NCBI RefSeq assembly: GCF_006152115.1
Contig: NZ_VDFU01000030.1
Coordinates: 1 to 42,585, forward strand
DNA from: Rubellimicrobium rubrum
Lineage (GTDB): Bacteria > Pseudomonadota > Alphaproteobacteria > Rhodobacterales > Rhodobacteraceae
DNA: 42,585 bases
Reading direction: 5' to 3'
Shown here: piece by piece, positions 1 to 8,751 of the stretch
Numbering within the stretch: the stretch's first letter is position 1
Layout of the letters: every line of letters starts with the position of its first letter
Position numbers and translations under genes: made by a program
The notes under the pieces: model-generated
Seen by the model: the letters and a program-made list of their open reading frames with translations, nothing else
Databases searched by the model: none
Told to the model about the DNA's origin: nothing

Positions 1-44
1 CCCAGTCGTAGCGCCCAAGCCGGTCATGCACTAAGTCTGAACCC

Positions 45-68
45 GGACCACCCGATTGGGGCAGGCCA
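45..68 (+). repeat. Diverged repeat R1, left copy
   Basis: This 24-bp stretch, core CACCCGATTGG, matches the reverse complement of 8469-8492 at 21 of 24 positions. The right copy belongs to a perfect inverted repeat; here the left half of that palindrome is degraded. Role unknown; a protein-binding site is the simplest reading. Confidence 0.6.
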
Positions 69-615
69 GATTGTACGGCACAGGGCGGAGCACATCGCCG
101 GAGTCGCGCGAGAATCCTGCTGAGGTAGCTGCTGTCTGGGTGTCGGTCCGGCCCCTATCGCGCCGGAGACAAAGACAACCAGCGCAACCTGCGCTCTGGA
201 AACTTAACCTGCAGAGGATGTAAGTTCCAGTTCTTGTATACCTCCTGCCGTCACACGCCGTTCTCGGCTCAAGACGACAGTTGAAGGTGTGCTACAGCCG
301 TGCTAACTCCCCTATTGGATAACCCGTAACAGTTTGATTTATAGGGGCCAATGAGCTGTCCACCAAGTCCATCATCGGTGCGACAGACAGGCGTGCGGCG
401 GCCCTGAGGTCGATTTCCCTTGGCCCATCATAGTGTCCCGCTCTTGCGATCGGCCGATCATGTGCAGGTTTTTGGGTCGTTCGGGGCCAATCTTGAGGGG
501 TGCGGCTAAGATCTAGAACTTTCGGAGCCCGATACATGCCCGGGCCGCTGCCCGTATCATGTCAGTGTCGAAGTTCAAATGCCGAAACCTTTACCAAAGG
601 ACGGCCTAGCAGGGC

Positions 616-643
616 GATCGTCCACGTGGGACATGCTGATTCC
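616..643 (+). repeat. Diverged repeat R2, left copy
   Basis: This 28-bp stretch matches 8524-8551 in the same orientation at 24 of 28 positions (core CTGATTCC at its right end). It lies about 100 bp before the first glycosyltransferase start. Function unknown. Confidence 0.6.
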
Positions 644-745
644 GCGCTGAGCAGTGGCAATCCTGGCCTGCCTAAAAGACCAGTTGCACCAGAACGACCC
701 AGCGCCCCAAGGTCAGATCGTGATTGCCGCTTGAATGATGTGTGA

Positions 746-1780
746 ATGGTCGCCCCCATGAACGGGCATTCAGTGCCCGACCCTCTTCCGCTCGTCGCGG
801 TTGTCATCCCTGCCTACAACGCCGCCAGCACGATCGATGCGACCCTGCGCAGCGCTCGGGGTCAGAACTATGCTCATCTTGAGATCATCGTCATTGATGA
901 CGGGTCCACGGACGAGACTGCCGAAATCGTTGATGGACACAGGCGCGAGGACCAGCGGGTCAGGTTGGTCCTGCAGGAGCAGCAGGGTGTCGCCGCGGCG
1001 CGAAACCGCGGTACGTCCGAGACCAGGGCCGACTTCATCGCGATGCTTGACGCAGATGACCTGTGGCACCCGGAGAAGATCAAGCGGCAAATGCGAGCCA
1101 TTGCCGAGGCTGGCGAGGCGTGCGGGCTTGTGTACACCTTTTCGGCCACCATCGACGAGAATGATGAGGTGATCGACTGTGGCGACATGGCCGGCAGGCG
1201 CGCCTACCAAGGCTTTGTTCTCGGAGACCTTCTTCTGAACAACTTCATCGCCAACGGAAGCTCTCCGCTCCTACGCAAAAGCGCCATGACAGAGGTCGGC
1301 GGCTACGACCCCGACCTCCGGGCTCAGGGAGCCGAAGGTTGCGAGGATTTGAAGCTTTACTTGGCGATCGCGGAAGATCGCACATTCGCGGCCGTACCGT
1401 TGCCCCTGACCGGCTACCGTGTGACTAAAACGTCTATGTCGAGCAACGTCGCGCGGATGATCCGTTCCCACCGCATCGTGACGGAGCCTTACCGCGAGAG
1501 CTACCCCGACCAGGTCCGACTGGGGAGAGTTTACCTCGCGCTCTATTATGCCGGGCGGGAGTTCGCGGCGGGCAACTACTCGACATGGGTCTGGGCGCTG
1601 CGTGAGGCTGCCAGAACGGACTTCGGCGCGACCGTGAGAACCGTTGCTCGAACGCTCCTTCGGCATGTCGCGCCGCCCAAGAGGAACAGGGGTGCGAGGG
1701 CAGGCTTGGCGAAGCGGGTGTTGTTCCCGGCTGCTCGCGTTGCAGAGCCTCGGGCGGTGCAAGGACGACTGGCCGATTAA
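746..1780 (+). CDS. Family 2 glycosyltransferase
   Basis: A 344-residue GT-A fold glycosyltransferase expected to move a sugar from a nucleotide-sugar donor onto a growing surface glycan at the cytoplasmic side of the membrane. The GT2 core spans about residues 16-125: VVIPAYNAAS near residue 19, IVIDDGSTDE near 48, GVAAARNRG near 81 and the metal-binding LDADD at 101-105. The C-terminal third is Arg-rich and poorly conserved. No strong Shine-Dalgarno precedes ATG 746; ATG 758 is a possible alternative. Its TAA stop overlaps, within TTAA at 1777-1780, the TAA stop of the convergent GT4 gene. The acceptor and sugar cannot be predicted. Confidence 0.85.
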   Translation: MVAPMNGHSVPDPLPLVAVVIPAYNAASTIDATLRSARGQNYAHLEIIVIDDGSTDETAEIVDGHRREDQRVRLVLQEQQGVAAARNRGTSETRADFIAMLDADDLWHPEKIKRQMRAIAEAGEACGLVYTFSATIDENDEVIDCGDMAGRRAYQGFVLGDLLLNNFIANGSSPLLRKSAMTEVGGYDPDLRAQGAEGCEDLKLYLAIAEDRTFAAVPLPLTGYRVTKTSMSSNVARMIRSHRIVTEPYRESYPDQVRLGRVYLALYYAGREFAAGNYSTWVWALREAARTDFGATVRTVARTLLRHVAPPKRNRGARAGLAKRVLFPAARVAEPRAVQGRLAD

Positions 1781-3090
1781 GGGGGCGCCTGGCCGAGCTG
1801 CCCCACCGGGCCAGCGCCCATCAACGTCGCGAGGCGCAGCCCCACGACATCAAGCGAGGCAAAGGCCGCGACGCGTGGCCTCGCCTGGGCGGACAAGCGC
1901 GCGCGGAGGTCCGAATCGGCGATCAGGCGCCAAAGCCCTTGGCTTAGCCCCCCTGCGTCCCCCTTTGCGACCACCAGACCACCTAGTGCTTCCTGACGCC
2001 CAAGGATATCGACCACGCCCGGCGCGTCCGCCGCGACCACCGGAAGACCGCAGGCCATGGCCTCCAAGGGCGCGACGGGCGAGCCCTCGTGGCGGGACGG
2101 CAGGACGTAAAGATCAGCCGCCGAGAGTTCCCGCCGCATCTCGGCACGATCGGTCACGTAGCGCCTGACCCAGCGCAGGCCCGGAACCGGTTCGCTCTCG
2201 AGGAGCGACGCGAGCCGCGCATCATCCTGCCCCGAGCCGATCAGGTGTAAGCGCAGATCGCGGGGTCCAGCCCGCGCAACGACGTCGCGCCAAGCGGCGA
2301 TGAGCAGGTCCAAGCCCTTGCGGTGGAGATCGATTCGTCCGTGGCAGATCACGACGGTGGCGTCGGCTGGCAGGCCGAGGGCCCGCCGGCTAGCCTCCCG
2401 GGACTCAGGGAACCAGAGGTCGAGGTCGAGGGGGTTCGGTATGGCATGGACCTGGCCGGCCTCGAGTTCGTAGTCCCGGTGCAGCCGCGCGGCTTCCGGC
2501 GCCGAGGCGACGATCAACCCGGCGGCGGAGCGCAGGGTGCGCCGTCTCACGGCCCGCTCGATCCGAGAGCCAGGTGGCGGCGCGCCCTGGAAGCTCGCGA
2601 AGACCGGCATCCCGAGCCGGCGCCCGATGCGGACGAGCCTGTCGAAGCGGGGGTTCTCGTACTCCTGCGCCAGAATCGCCATGCAGCCCGCCGCTTGAAG
2701 GACGCTCGATACGCCAGGCCCGGGCGTCGCCGCGTAGCGGACCAAATCCTGCACGGACCGGCCGCCCCTGAAGCGTGGCCGCCCGGGGTCGTCCGTGTCC
2801 CCCGGCCAGCGACGCAGTGCCCTGTACATCGAGGGAGCCGGCAGCAGGATCGTCTCGGTGCCGGTGTGCGGGTTCGTGCGACGCTCGATCCTGTCGATCC
2901 GCCGCGACAAGGCCACGATGACAGTGTCGACGCCTTGGCGACGCAGCGCCTCGGCGTAGCCGAACAGCCAACCGCCGGACATCGTCTCGGCGAAATGGAC
3001 GTGGTCGATGCCGATCGGGGCGAGAAAGTCCTCCAGGACGCCGCCCCAGGGGAACATCGCGATCCGGTTCCGACGCGCGGCTTGTATCAC
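1777..3090 (-). CDS. GT4 (GT-B fold) glycosyltransferase
   Basis: About 437 residues with the architecture of GT4 retaining glycosyltransferases: an N-terminal acceptor domain, then a donor domain with VICHGRIDLHRKGLDLLI and the nucleotide-sugar site EGSPVAPLEAMACGLPVV, containing the two conserved Glu of the E-x7-E motif. Probable role: adding a sugar in surface polysaccharide assembly. The start is uncertain. GTG 3090 follows GGAGG closely, ATG 3057 begins MFPWGGVLED, and the frame stays open to TTG 3108. It is transcribed opposite to the flanking GT2 genes, divergently from the one at 3238 and convergently with the one ending at 1780, so it needs its own promoter in 3091-3237. Confidence 0.82.
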   Translation of the reverse strand: MIQAARRNRIAMFPWGGVLEDFLAPIGIDHVHFAETMSGGWLFGYAEALRRQGVDTVIVALSRRIDRIERRTNPHTGTETILLPAPSMYRALRRWPGDTDDPGRPRFRGGRSVQDLVRYAATPGPGVSSVLQAAGCMAILAQEYENPRFDRLVRIGRRLGMPVFASFQGAPPPGSRIERAVRRRTLRSAAGLIVASAPEAARLHRDYELEAGQVHAIPNPLDLDLWFPESREASRRALGLPADATVVICHGRIDLHRKGLDLLIAAWRDVVARAGPRDLRLHLIGSGQDDARLASLLESEPVPGLRWVRRYVTDRAEMRRELSAADLYVLPSRHEGSPVAPLEAMACGLPVVAADAPGVVDILGRQEALGGLVVAKGDAGGLSQGLWRLIADSDLRARLSAQARPRVAAFASLDVVGLRLATLMGAGPVGQLGQAPP

Positions 3091-3237
3091 TGCACCTCCG
3101 AGCCACAAATACCGGCCCAGATGGCCAATGTCGTCAACGAGGCCGCCAATGCGGAAGCCAGCCTTGACATGGCCTTCCGTATCATGCCGATGCCCGGTGG
3201 GGCGAAGCCATCATGTCAGCACCTGGGGTGAAAAGGA

Positions 3238-4491
3238 ATGGCGTTCGGCCTGCGAAACCTGGAGATCGACGACTTGCCAGACCGGCTGCCCTTCGCTGGG
3301 GCGGACGGGATGGGTCTTGTCCTGCGAGACCGAGGCCGCCTGGTAGGCTTCGAGCTGGTCGACCGGCCACGGGGGGCCGAGTGGCTCGATCCTTCGGCTT
3401 ATATTGGAGACGAGGTCCGCGAAGCCGCGGCGGTCGAACGGCGGCGAGCGGCGGCCCCCCTGCCGCCTGGGCCGGCCCCCTCGATCAGCATCGCCATCTG
3501 TTCCAAGGACCGGTACGACTGGGTGGACCGGCTCCTGCGCTCGCTAGAGCCATTCTGCGCGATGGAGCCGGGCGCCCCCGAGGTGCTTGTGATCGATAAT
3601 GCCTCGACGGATCCGAGGCTGCGCGACGTGTGCATGACGCGCGCGTGGGTGCGCTACGTGCAAGAGCCGCTGGTTGGCCTCGACTTCGCCCGCAACCGCG
3701 CGCTCCGCGAGGCGACAGGGGAAGTTGTCGCGTTCCTGGACGACGACGTGGTGATCGATCGCGATTGGCTCTGGGCGCTTCGTCGTGCCTGGGCGGAGAA
3801 CCCCGACGCGGGCTGCGTGACGGGCTTGGTTCTGCCCATGGTCCTGGATACGGAGGCACAGATCCTCTTTGAGCGGCGCGGCGGCTTTCGACGGGGTTTT
3901 CGGCCGATCCGTTACGGGCCCGACCGCTTTGGCGACGTGCACTACCCCTTCGGAGCCGGCCGTTTTGGAGCGGGGGCCAACATGAGTCTTCGCCGCGGCC
4001 TGGTCCTGGGCCTGGGCGGCTTTGACGAGGCGCTCGACACGGGACGGCCACTGCCGGGTGGCGGCGACCTCGACATCTTTTTCCGGGTGCTCAGGTCAGG
4101 GGCCATGCTGGTCTACGATCCGCAGGTGGCCGTGCATCACGAACATCGCCGTGAGCTGGCGGTACTCAAGCGCCAGTACTACACCTGGGGCCTCGGCCAC
4201 GCCGCCTTTATCGCGAAGTCGATGAACGTCGACCCGACGACGCGGCGCCGCTTCCATGGCCTGCTGTTGTGGTGGTTCAATTATCAACTCCGCCGCATGC
4301 GCGGCCGGCTCCGGCGCAAGGATCCCACGCCCATGCCGATGATCTTGGCCGAGGTCTGGGGAGGTCTCGTTGGCCTCTGCGGAGAGTACGGCCGTTCAAG
4401 GCTCCGCATCGCTGCGATCAAAGCGGCTGCAGCGAAGGGTTCGGGGAACCTGCGCCCGGGCAGCGATGGTGCCTCAGGTGCGGCTCCATGA
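3238..4491 (+). CDS. Family 2 glycosyltransferase with N-terminal extension
   Basis: A 417-residue protein. Residues 1-80 form an unassigned N-terminal part, followed by a GT2 core: ISIAICSKDR near 83, VLVIDNASTD near 116, the metal motif FLDDD at 166-170, GAGANMSLRR further on and a C-terminal HHEHRR segment typical of this subgroup. It is the first gene of a translationally coupled trio, its TGA overlapping the ATG of the next gene as ATGA at 4488-4491. The next gene has the same layout, so the two are probably tandem paralogues acting one after the other on the same glycan. Sugar specificity is unknown. Confidence 0.85.
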   Translation: MAFGLRNLEIDDLPDRLPFAGADGMGLVLRDRGRLVGFELVDRPRGAEWLDPSAYIGDEVREAAAVERRRAAAPLPPGPAPSISIAICSKDRYDWVDRLLRSLEPFCAMEPGAPEVLVIDNASTDPRLRDVCMTRAWVRYVQEPLVGLDFARNRALREATGEVVAFLDDDVVIDRDWLWALRRAWAENPDAGCVTGLVLPMVLDTEAQILFERRGGFRRGFRPIRYGPDRFGDVHYPFGAGRFGAGANMSLRRGLVLGLGGFDEALDTGRPLPGGGDLDIFFRVLRSGAMLVYDPQVAVHHEHRRELAVLKRQYYTWGLGHAAFIAKSMNVDPTTRRRFHGLLLWWFNYQLRRMRGRLRRKDPTPMPMILAEVWGGLVGLCGEYGRSRLRIAAIKAAAAKGSGNLRPGSDGASGAAP

Positions 4492-5717
4492 CGCTCGGGG
4501 CAGCTCAGCTTGCGCCTTGCGGAATCCGGCACCTGCTGCTGGACGCTTCGCACCCGACCCTGGAAGCGACGGGGCCGGAGAACGGGCTTTACCTGATCGT
4601 CTGGGCGGATGGTCGCCCGGTCGGCCACCGCGTCCTTGTACGCTCCGAACTGCCAGTGCCCGCCCCGGCGCTTGCCGTGATGATCGCGGATATCGCGGGC
4701 GCGCATTTGGCCACGCCCGCCCCCCAGGCAAGCCGCCGGGGCAGTCAAGGCCTTTCCGTCTCAGTGGTGGTCTGCACCCGTGAGCGGCCAGAGGATTTGC
4801 GCCGCTGCCTCGCCTCCCTTGCCCTTTGCGAGCCACAGCCTGCAGAGATAATCGTAGTCGACAATGCGCCCTCGACGGACTCTACCGCGGCGGTCGTCCG
4901 CGAGTTCCCCGGCGTCCGCTATCTGCTCGAGCCCGAGCCCGGCCTGAGCTACGCCCGCAACGCGGGAGCCCGCGTCGCGTCGGGCGACGTGGTCGCCTAC
5001 ACCGATGACGATGTGGAGGTGCGGCCGGACTGGGTCGGATCTCTTGTCCTTCCCTTCGCCGACCCTTCCGTGGCCTGCGTGACCGGCATCGTAGTACCCG
5101 CAGACCTCAGCAGCGAGGCGGCTTGCCTCTTCGAGTTCGGGATCGGCGCCTTCGGGCGCGAACTCGCCGTCCGCCGCTTCGGGACGAGCTTCCTGCGTCG
5201 GAGGTGGTGGCAGTCGCCGGACGTTTGGCAGATCGGCGCCGGCGCGAACATGGCGATCCGCCGGTCCGCGTTCGCTCTGGTTGGCCTCTTCGATACCCGA
5301 CTCGGGGCGGGCGCCTCTGGCTGCAGCGAGGACAGCGAGCTCTGGTTCCGCCTTCTCCGCGCAGGCCTCGTGTGCCACTATGATCCCGGCACCGTGGTTT
5401 TTCACCACCACAGGAACGACCACGGCTCTCTTTATCGCCAGATAAGGGACTACACGCGCGGCCACGTTGTCGCTCTCTTTGTGCAGTTCGGGCAGGACCG
5501 GCAGCTTTGTCATCTTGTGCGCGCCTTTGCGATCATGCCTTGGTACTACTTGAAAGGCGGGCTGAGGGCTTTCCGACACGGCGACCGTGACACGTTCACC
5601 GTCATGGTTCAGCAGCTTAAGGGATGCTTGGCCGGGCCCATCTACGCCCTTCGGCTTCTGCGCCCCTACAGCAAGCCCCATCTCGTGTTGGGCAATGACA
5701 TCGGGAAGGTCCCATGA
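4488..5717 (+). CDS. Family 2 glycosyltransferase, tandem paralogue
   Basis: A 409-residue protein. I place the start at ATG 4488 because it overlaps the previous stop as ATGA; the frame remains open upstream to 4269, but that part only shadows the preceding gene. Residues 1-88 are an accessory region of unknown fold. The GT2 core follows with SVVVCTRERP near 92, EIIVVDNAPS near 120, PGLSYARNAG near 151, the metal motif YTDDD at 171-175, GAGANMAIRR, and FHHHRNDHGS near the C-terminal third. The gene is coupled to the following methyltransferase by another ATGA overlap, so glycosylation and methylation are probably made together. Confidence 0.85.
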   Translation: MTLGAAQLAPCGIRHLLLDASHPTLEATGPENGLYLIVWADGRPVGHRVLVRSELPVPAPALAVMIADIAGAHLATPAPQASRRGSQGLSVSVVVCTRERPEDLRRCLASLALCEPQPAEIIVVDNAPSTDSTAAVVREFPGVRYLLEPEPGLSYARNAGARVASGDVVAYTDDDVEVRPDWVGSLVLPFADPSVACVTGIVVPADLSSEAACLFEFGIGAFGRELAVRRFGTSFLRRRWWQSPDVWQIGAGANMAIRRSAFALVGLFDTRLGAGASGCSEDSELWFRLLRAGLVCHYDPGTVVFHHHRNDHGSLYRQIRDYTRGHVVALFVQFGQDRQLCHLVRAFAIMPWYYLKGGLRAFRHGDRDTFTVMVQQLKGCLAGPIYALRLLRPYSKPHLVLGNDIGKVP

Positions 5718-6469
5718 CAGCAACCGTCGCATACAAGCTCCCACTCGGGCAGTTCCTCGCCAGGAACCCGTTTCCCGAGCCGCTGACCGATGGATTGTTC
5801 TACCGCGACAAGATGCGTGCGTTGCACCGGATCGCGCCGGACGTGCCAGTGGTCGACCTCCTCGAGGTCGGGGGCGGCCAAAGCGGCGTGTCGGCTATGC
5901 TCTACCCCCAGGCCAAGGTGGTCAACATCGACATGGACGCCTCGTTGGCAGAGGCTCCCTGCAACAAGGACCCGCGCGTCACCTTCGTGCATGGGGACGC
6001 GACGGCCCTTCCGTTCCCGGACGCGTCCTTCGACCTCCTGACCATGTTCGACCTCCTTGAGCACGTCCCCGATGACGCGGCCGTGGCGCGCGAGGCGTTG
6101 AGGGTGGTCCGCCCGGGCGGCTGGATTCTGGTGAGCACCCCCGACCGGGAGCGCTGGCGCTATCCCTACTACCGGATCTTCCGCCCGATCTGCCCTCCGG
6201 AGGAGGATCTGTTTGCGGAGTGGGGGCATGTCCGCCGTGGCTACACGCAGACCGAACTCGATGCTCTCTTCGGGCAGCCTGCGGACAAGACCTGCGCCTT
6301 CATCAACCCGCTGCTGGCCTTGAGCCACGACGTCAGCTTCAGCCGCCTATCCCGCCGCCGGCGTCGGCTGCTCCATGCGCTCCTCGCGCCAGCATCGGTG
6401 GTCGGCTGGTTCACGCATCGGATGAGCACGCCCGGCACCGAAATCGCTGCGGCTTGGCGGCGCCCCTGA
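5714..6469 (+). CDS. Class I SAM-dependent methyltransferase
   Basis: A 251-residue methyltransferase with a Rossmann fold. Motif I is LLEVGGGQSG (residues 49-58), the acidic residue after beta-2 lies in VVNIDMD, motif II is in VHGDATALPF and the post-motif is LRVVRPGGWILVSTPDRE, the layout of the Methyltransf_11 group. It overlaps the upstream glycosyltransferase by ATGA and ends 15 bp before the convergent exporter gene. From context it probably methylates a sugar of the glycan or a lipid carrier, but the substrate is not visible in the sequence. Confidence 0.85.
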   Translation: MTATVAYKLPLGQFLARNPFPEPLTDGLFYRDKMRALHRIAPDVPVVDLLEVGGGQSGVSAMLYPQAKVVNIDMDASLAEAPCNKDPRVTFVHGDATALPFPDASFDLLTMFDLLEHVPDDAAVAREALRVVRPGGWILVSTPDRERWRYPYYRIFRPICPPEEDLFAEWGHVRRGYTQTELDALFGQPADKTCAFINPLLALSHDVSFSRLSRRRRRLLHALLAPASVVGWFTHRMSTPGTEIAAAWRRP

Positions 6470-6484
6470 GCAGGACCGACTCGG

Positions 6485-8308
6485 TCAGCTGGGATCCGGC
6501 GTCTCAGCCTCGTCGAGGTAAAGGTGCGCGTAGACGCCGCCGCGCGCAGCAAGCGCGGCAGGGCTTCCTTCTTCCACCACGCGCCCCCCATCCAGGACGA
6601 CCACGTTGTCGGCGACCTCGATGGACTCGCGCCGATGCGCGATGACAACAACGACACGCGCTTTAGGTCCGCTAGTCATGGCATCCCGGAGCGCCCGCTC
6701 GGTCGGCCGGTCGAGCGCGTTGGTGGCCTCGTCCAGAATCAGGACGTCGGGCTTGCGCACGATCGCGCGCGCCAGCGCGATCCGCTGCCTTTGACCTTGC
6801 GAGAGCCGGACGCCGCTATCGCCGATCATGGTGTCATAGCCCTGCGGCAAAGCGTCGATGAAGCTGTCAGCCTGGGCAATGCGCGCGGCCTCGCGGATCT
6901 CGTCAAAGCTCACGTCGATGTCGCCATAGCCAATGTTGTCCCGGATGGTCGCGTTGAACAGGAAGGCGTTCTGCTCGACAAAAGCGATGCGCCGATTCCA
7001 ACCTATGGGATCGAGGCTTGAGAGCGGCTGGCCATCCACGAGGATGCGCCCCTCCGAGGGTTCGATGAAGCGAAGAAGCAGCGCCGCCAGCGTCGACTTG
7101 CCGGCCCCGGAATAGCCTGCAACAGCGGTCACCTCACCCGCGCGGAAGCGGCACGAGATGTCGTGGAGGGCCGGCTGCTCGGTGTTGGGATATCGGGCCG
7201 AAACCCCTTCCAGCGTGAGCTCGCCACGCACCCCGGGGAAGGTGCGCCACTGCCCGTGCCGCTTCGCGCCACTTGCCCCAAAGGCCTTTTCCACCGATGA
7301 AACCGAGCCCTCCAGGCCTTTCAAGCTTGTCCACGCGTTGAGCAGCCCCATGACGCGCGGCTGCATGCGGAACGCAATGGCGAAGAAGCCAACCAGCGTG
7401 GCCAGCGAGTCGCCCCGGAGCATAGCCAGTCCCAGGATCGTGGCCACCATGGCTATGGTGACGACCTGGGTGATCGGCCCGACGATCGCGGACAGGTTTC
7501 GGAGCCGGGTAAAGACGTGGCGAACGTCTTGCGAGCGTTGGCCGAACTGCTCGCGCTCGTGGTCCTCCTGCCCGAAACCCCGGATGACCCGAAGTCCTCC
7601 GAACGCGTCCCAGATATAGGCCATCAGGCGTTCGTTGGCAGCGACGGCCTTGATGCCCAGCTCCCGCACGGCTTGAGCCGTCGCATAGAGCACGAGCCCC
7701 ATGGCCCCGGTCATCCCAAGGAGGACAAATGTGTAGAAGGGCGCAAGCAAGAGCAGGAGAACCAGAAAGACCGAGAAAGCGATGAACTGAACCGTACCCC
7801 CGATGACGATGAAGAGGGCGTCGCACACCTTCCATGTCTCGGACGCGAGGTTGTTGATGAAACTGCCGGACGGCAAAGCCTCGATCTGGGAGAGCGGGCG
7901 GTCGAGCGCCGTCTCGAAGACGCGCCTGCGCAGGCTGTCGGCAAAGCGCATCGCCAGAGCGTTCGAGAGCACTTGGTTCACGTAGCTCACGATGATCCCG
8001 ACCAGGGAAAAGCCGACCACCAGCAATACGACCAGCGTTCCACTTAGCTCCATGAAGGATCCGAGTGACTTTAGCAGGGGTCCGATCACGGGGATCGTAA
8101 AGTCAATGCCTTCGCCCATCGCGATCCGGGCCAGGGGGATCATGAAAGACAGTCCGACGGCCTCGAAGATTGCGGAGGCGAGCCCTAGCAGGCCCACGCT
8201 CAGGATCACGGGCCGCTCCTCGCGTGCCAAGCCCATAACTCGCGCGGCGATGCCGAACACGTTGGCCTGCGGGCTCGCGTCTTTACGCGACAAAGTCTCA
8301 TTAGTCAT
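6485..8308 (-). CDS. MsbA-like ABC exporter, fused permease and ATPase
   Basis: A 607-residue half-transporter expected to work as a homodimer in the inner membrane. The N-terminal ~330 residues hold six hydrophobic spans. The nucleotide-binding domain has Walker A GYSGAGKST (Lys404), signature LSQGQRQRIALARA, Walker B VLILDEATNALD and an H-loop His in VIAHRRE. It resembles MsbA and polysaccharide or lipid-linked oligosaccharide flippases. Placed convergent to the glycosyltransferase/methyltransferase genes, it is the likely exporter of their product. Its ATG overlaps as ATGA the stop of a small upstream frame (8305-8529), which would couple their translation if that frame is real. Confidence 0.9.
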   Translation of the reverse strand: MTNETLSRKDASPQANVFGIAARVMGLAREERPVILSVGLLGLASAIFEAVGLSFMIPLARIAMGEGIDFTIPVIGPLLKSLGSFMELSGTLVVLLVVGFSLVGIIVSYVNQVLSNALAMRFADSLRRRVFETALDRPLSQIEALPSGSFINNLASETWKVCDALFIVIGGTVQFIAFSVFLVLLLLLAPFYTFVLLGMTGAMGLVLYATAQAVRELGIKAVAANERLMAYIWDAFGGLRVIRGFGQEDHEREQFGQRSQDVRHVFTRLRNLSAIVGPITQVVTIAMVATILGLAMLRGDSLATLVGFFAIAFRMQPRVMGLLNAWTSLKGLEGSVSSVEKAFGASGAKRHGQWRTFPGVRGELTLEGVSARYPNTEQPALHDISCRFRAGEVTAVAGYSGAGKSTLAALLLRFIEPSEGRILVDGQPLSSLDPIGWNRRIAFVEQNAFLFNATIRDNIGYGDIDVSFDEIREAARIAQADSFIDALPQGYDTMIGDSGVRLSQGQRQRIALARAIVRKPDVLILDEATNALDRPTERALRDAMTSGPKARVVVVIAHRRESIEVADNVVVLDGGRVVEEGSPAALAARGGVYAHLYLDEAETPDPS

Positions 8309-8529
8309 GCGACGCGATGCTGTTCCTGCTCGGGGTCGGCCATGATCGGACGACGCTCAGGACCGTTATACCAGCGCCATGGCGGGTTGAAGCGCCATGC
8401 GATCCCGGCGCCGTCACCGTCACGGATGGTAGCCCGAGATGGTCGTTGTGCCTTGAAACGGTGTCCAGTGCCCTGCTCCAATCGGGTGATCCGATTGAAA
8501 TCTTGGTCAATGCCTACCGAAGAGATCAT
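8305..8529 (-). CDS. Possible small protein coupled to the exporter
   Basis: A 74-codon frame whose TGA overlaps the exporter ATG as ATGA, the same coupling used elsewhere in this locus. The C-terminal part, with AWRFNPPWRWYNGPERRP, is rich in Trp, Pro and Arg and does not look random. No family is recognised, there is no membrane span, and a competing frame exists on the same strand. It overlaps repeat R1 and much of an inverted repeat, so the stretch may instead be a leader region. Confidence 0.3.
   Translation of the reverse strand: MISSVGIDQDFNRITRLEQGTGHRFKAQRPSRATIRDGDGAGIAWRFNPPWRWYNGPERRPIMADPEQEQHRVA
8469..8492 (-). repeat. Diverged repeat R1, right copy
   Basis: Read on the minus strand, this 24-bp stretch matches 45-68 at 21 of 24 positions. 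It includes part of the palindrome centred at 8488. The two copies sit on opposite sides of the polysaccharide locus, in inverted orientation. Confidence 0.6.
8479..8497. promoter_or_regulatory. Palindrome CAATCGG-N5-CCGATTG, possible operator
   Basis: Two perfect 7-bp arms (8479-8485 and 8491-8497) are separated by GTGAT. Its position upstream of the exporter and its partial conservation at 45-68 suggest a binding site for a dimeric regulator. The regulator is not identifiable from this window. Confidence 0.4.
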
Positions 8530-8551
8530 CCACGCGGAACATCCTGATTCC
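8524..8551 (+). repeat. Diverged repeat R2, right copy
   Basis: This 28-bp stretch matches 616-643 in the same orientation at 24 of 28 positions. It lies about 30 bp from R1 here, whereas R1 and R2 are about 550 bp apart on the left flank. Confidence 0.6.
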
Positions 8552-8751
8552 CCAGTGGCCAGCAGCTAACCCACTGTCCAGACACTCTGACGCATCAGAT
8601 GTCGTCCTATTTGGGTCTCTAACCTGCATTAGGTATTTTCAGCCATCGCACTCTCGACACCACCCGAGCTCGGTCTGTCCTTGTTTGGGCTTGCCCTGTT
8701 GCGGCCTTGCTGCATCTCACTCCGTGCCGCGCAGGTCAGGGGAGAGGGCCT

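Larger units (their letters stand above)
1..745. other. Left-flank region without a supported gene
   Basis: No convincing gene is seen here; the short open frames on both strands lack family signatures and a ribosome binding site. It holds a diverged repeat (R1, 45-68), an inverted repeat with 7-bp arms (309-315 and 341-347), a 12-bp perfect palindrome GATCGGCCGATC (448-459) and a second diverged repeat (R2, 616-643). R1 and R2 both recur in the gap at 8309-8751. The stretch probably carries the promoter for the first glycosyltransferase, but I cannot place a -35/-10 pair with confidence. Confidence 0.5.
8309..8751. other. Intergenic region between exporter and hydrolase
   Basis: A 443-bp divergent region upstream of both the minus-strand exporter and the plus-strand hydrolase. 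It contains a doubtful small frame (8305-8529), a perfect 7-bp inverted repeat (8479-8497), R1 (8469-8492) and R2 (8524-8551). From about 8552 to 8740 I see nothing beyond ordinary upstream sequence leading to the hydrolase ribosome binding site. Confidence 0.5.

Noticed and set aside
1-120. Possible insertion-sequence fragment at the left edge
   Set aside because: A short minus-strand reading looked transposase-like, but too little sequence is present and no terminal repeats were found.
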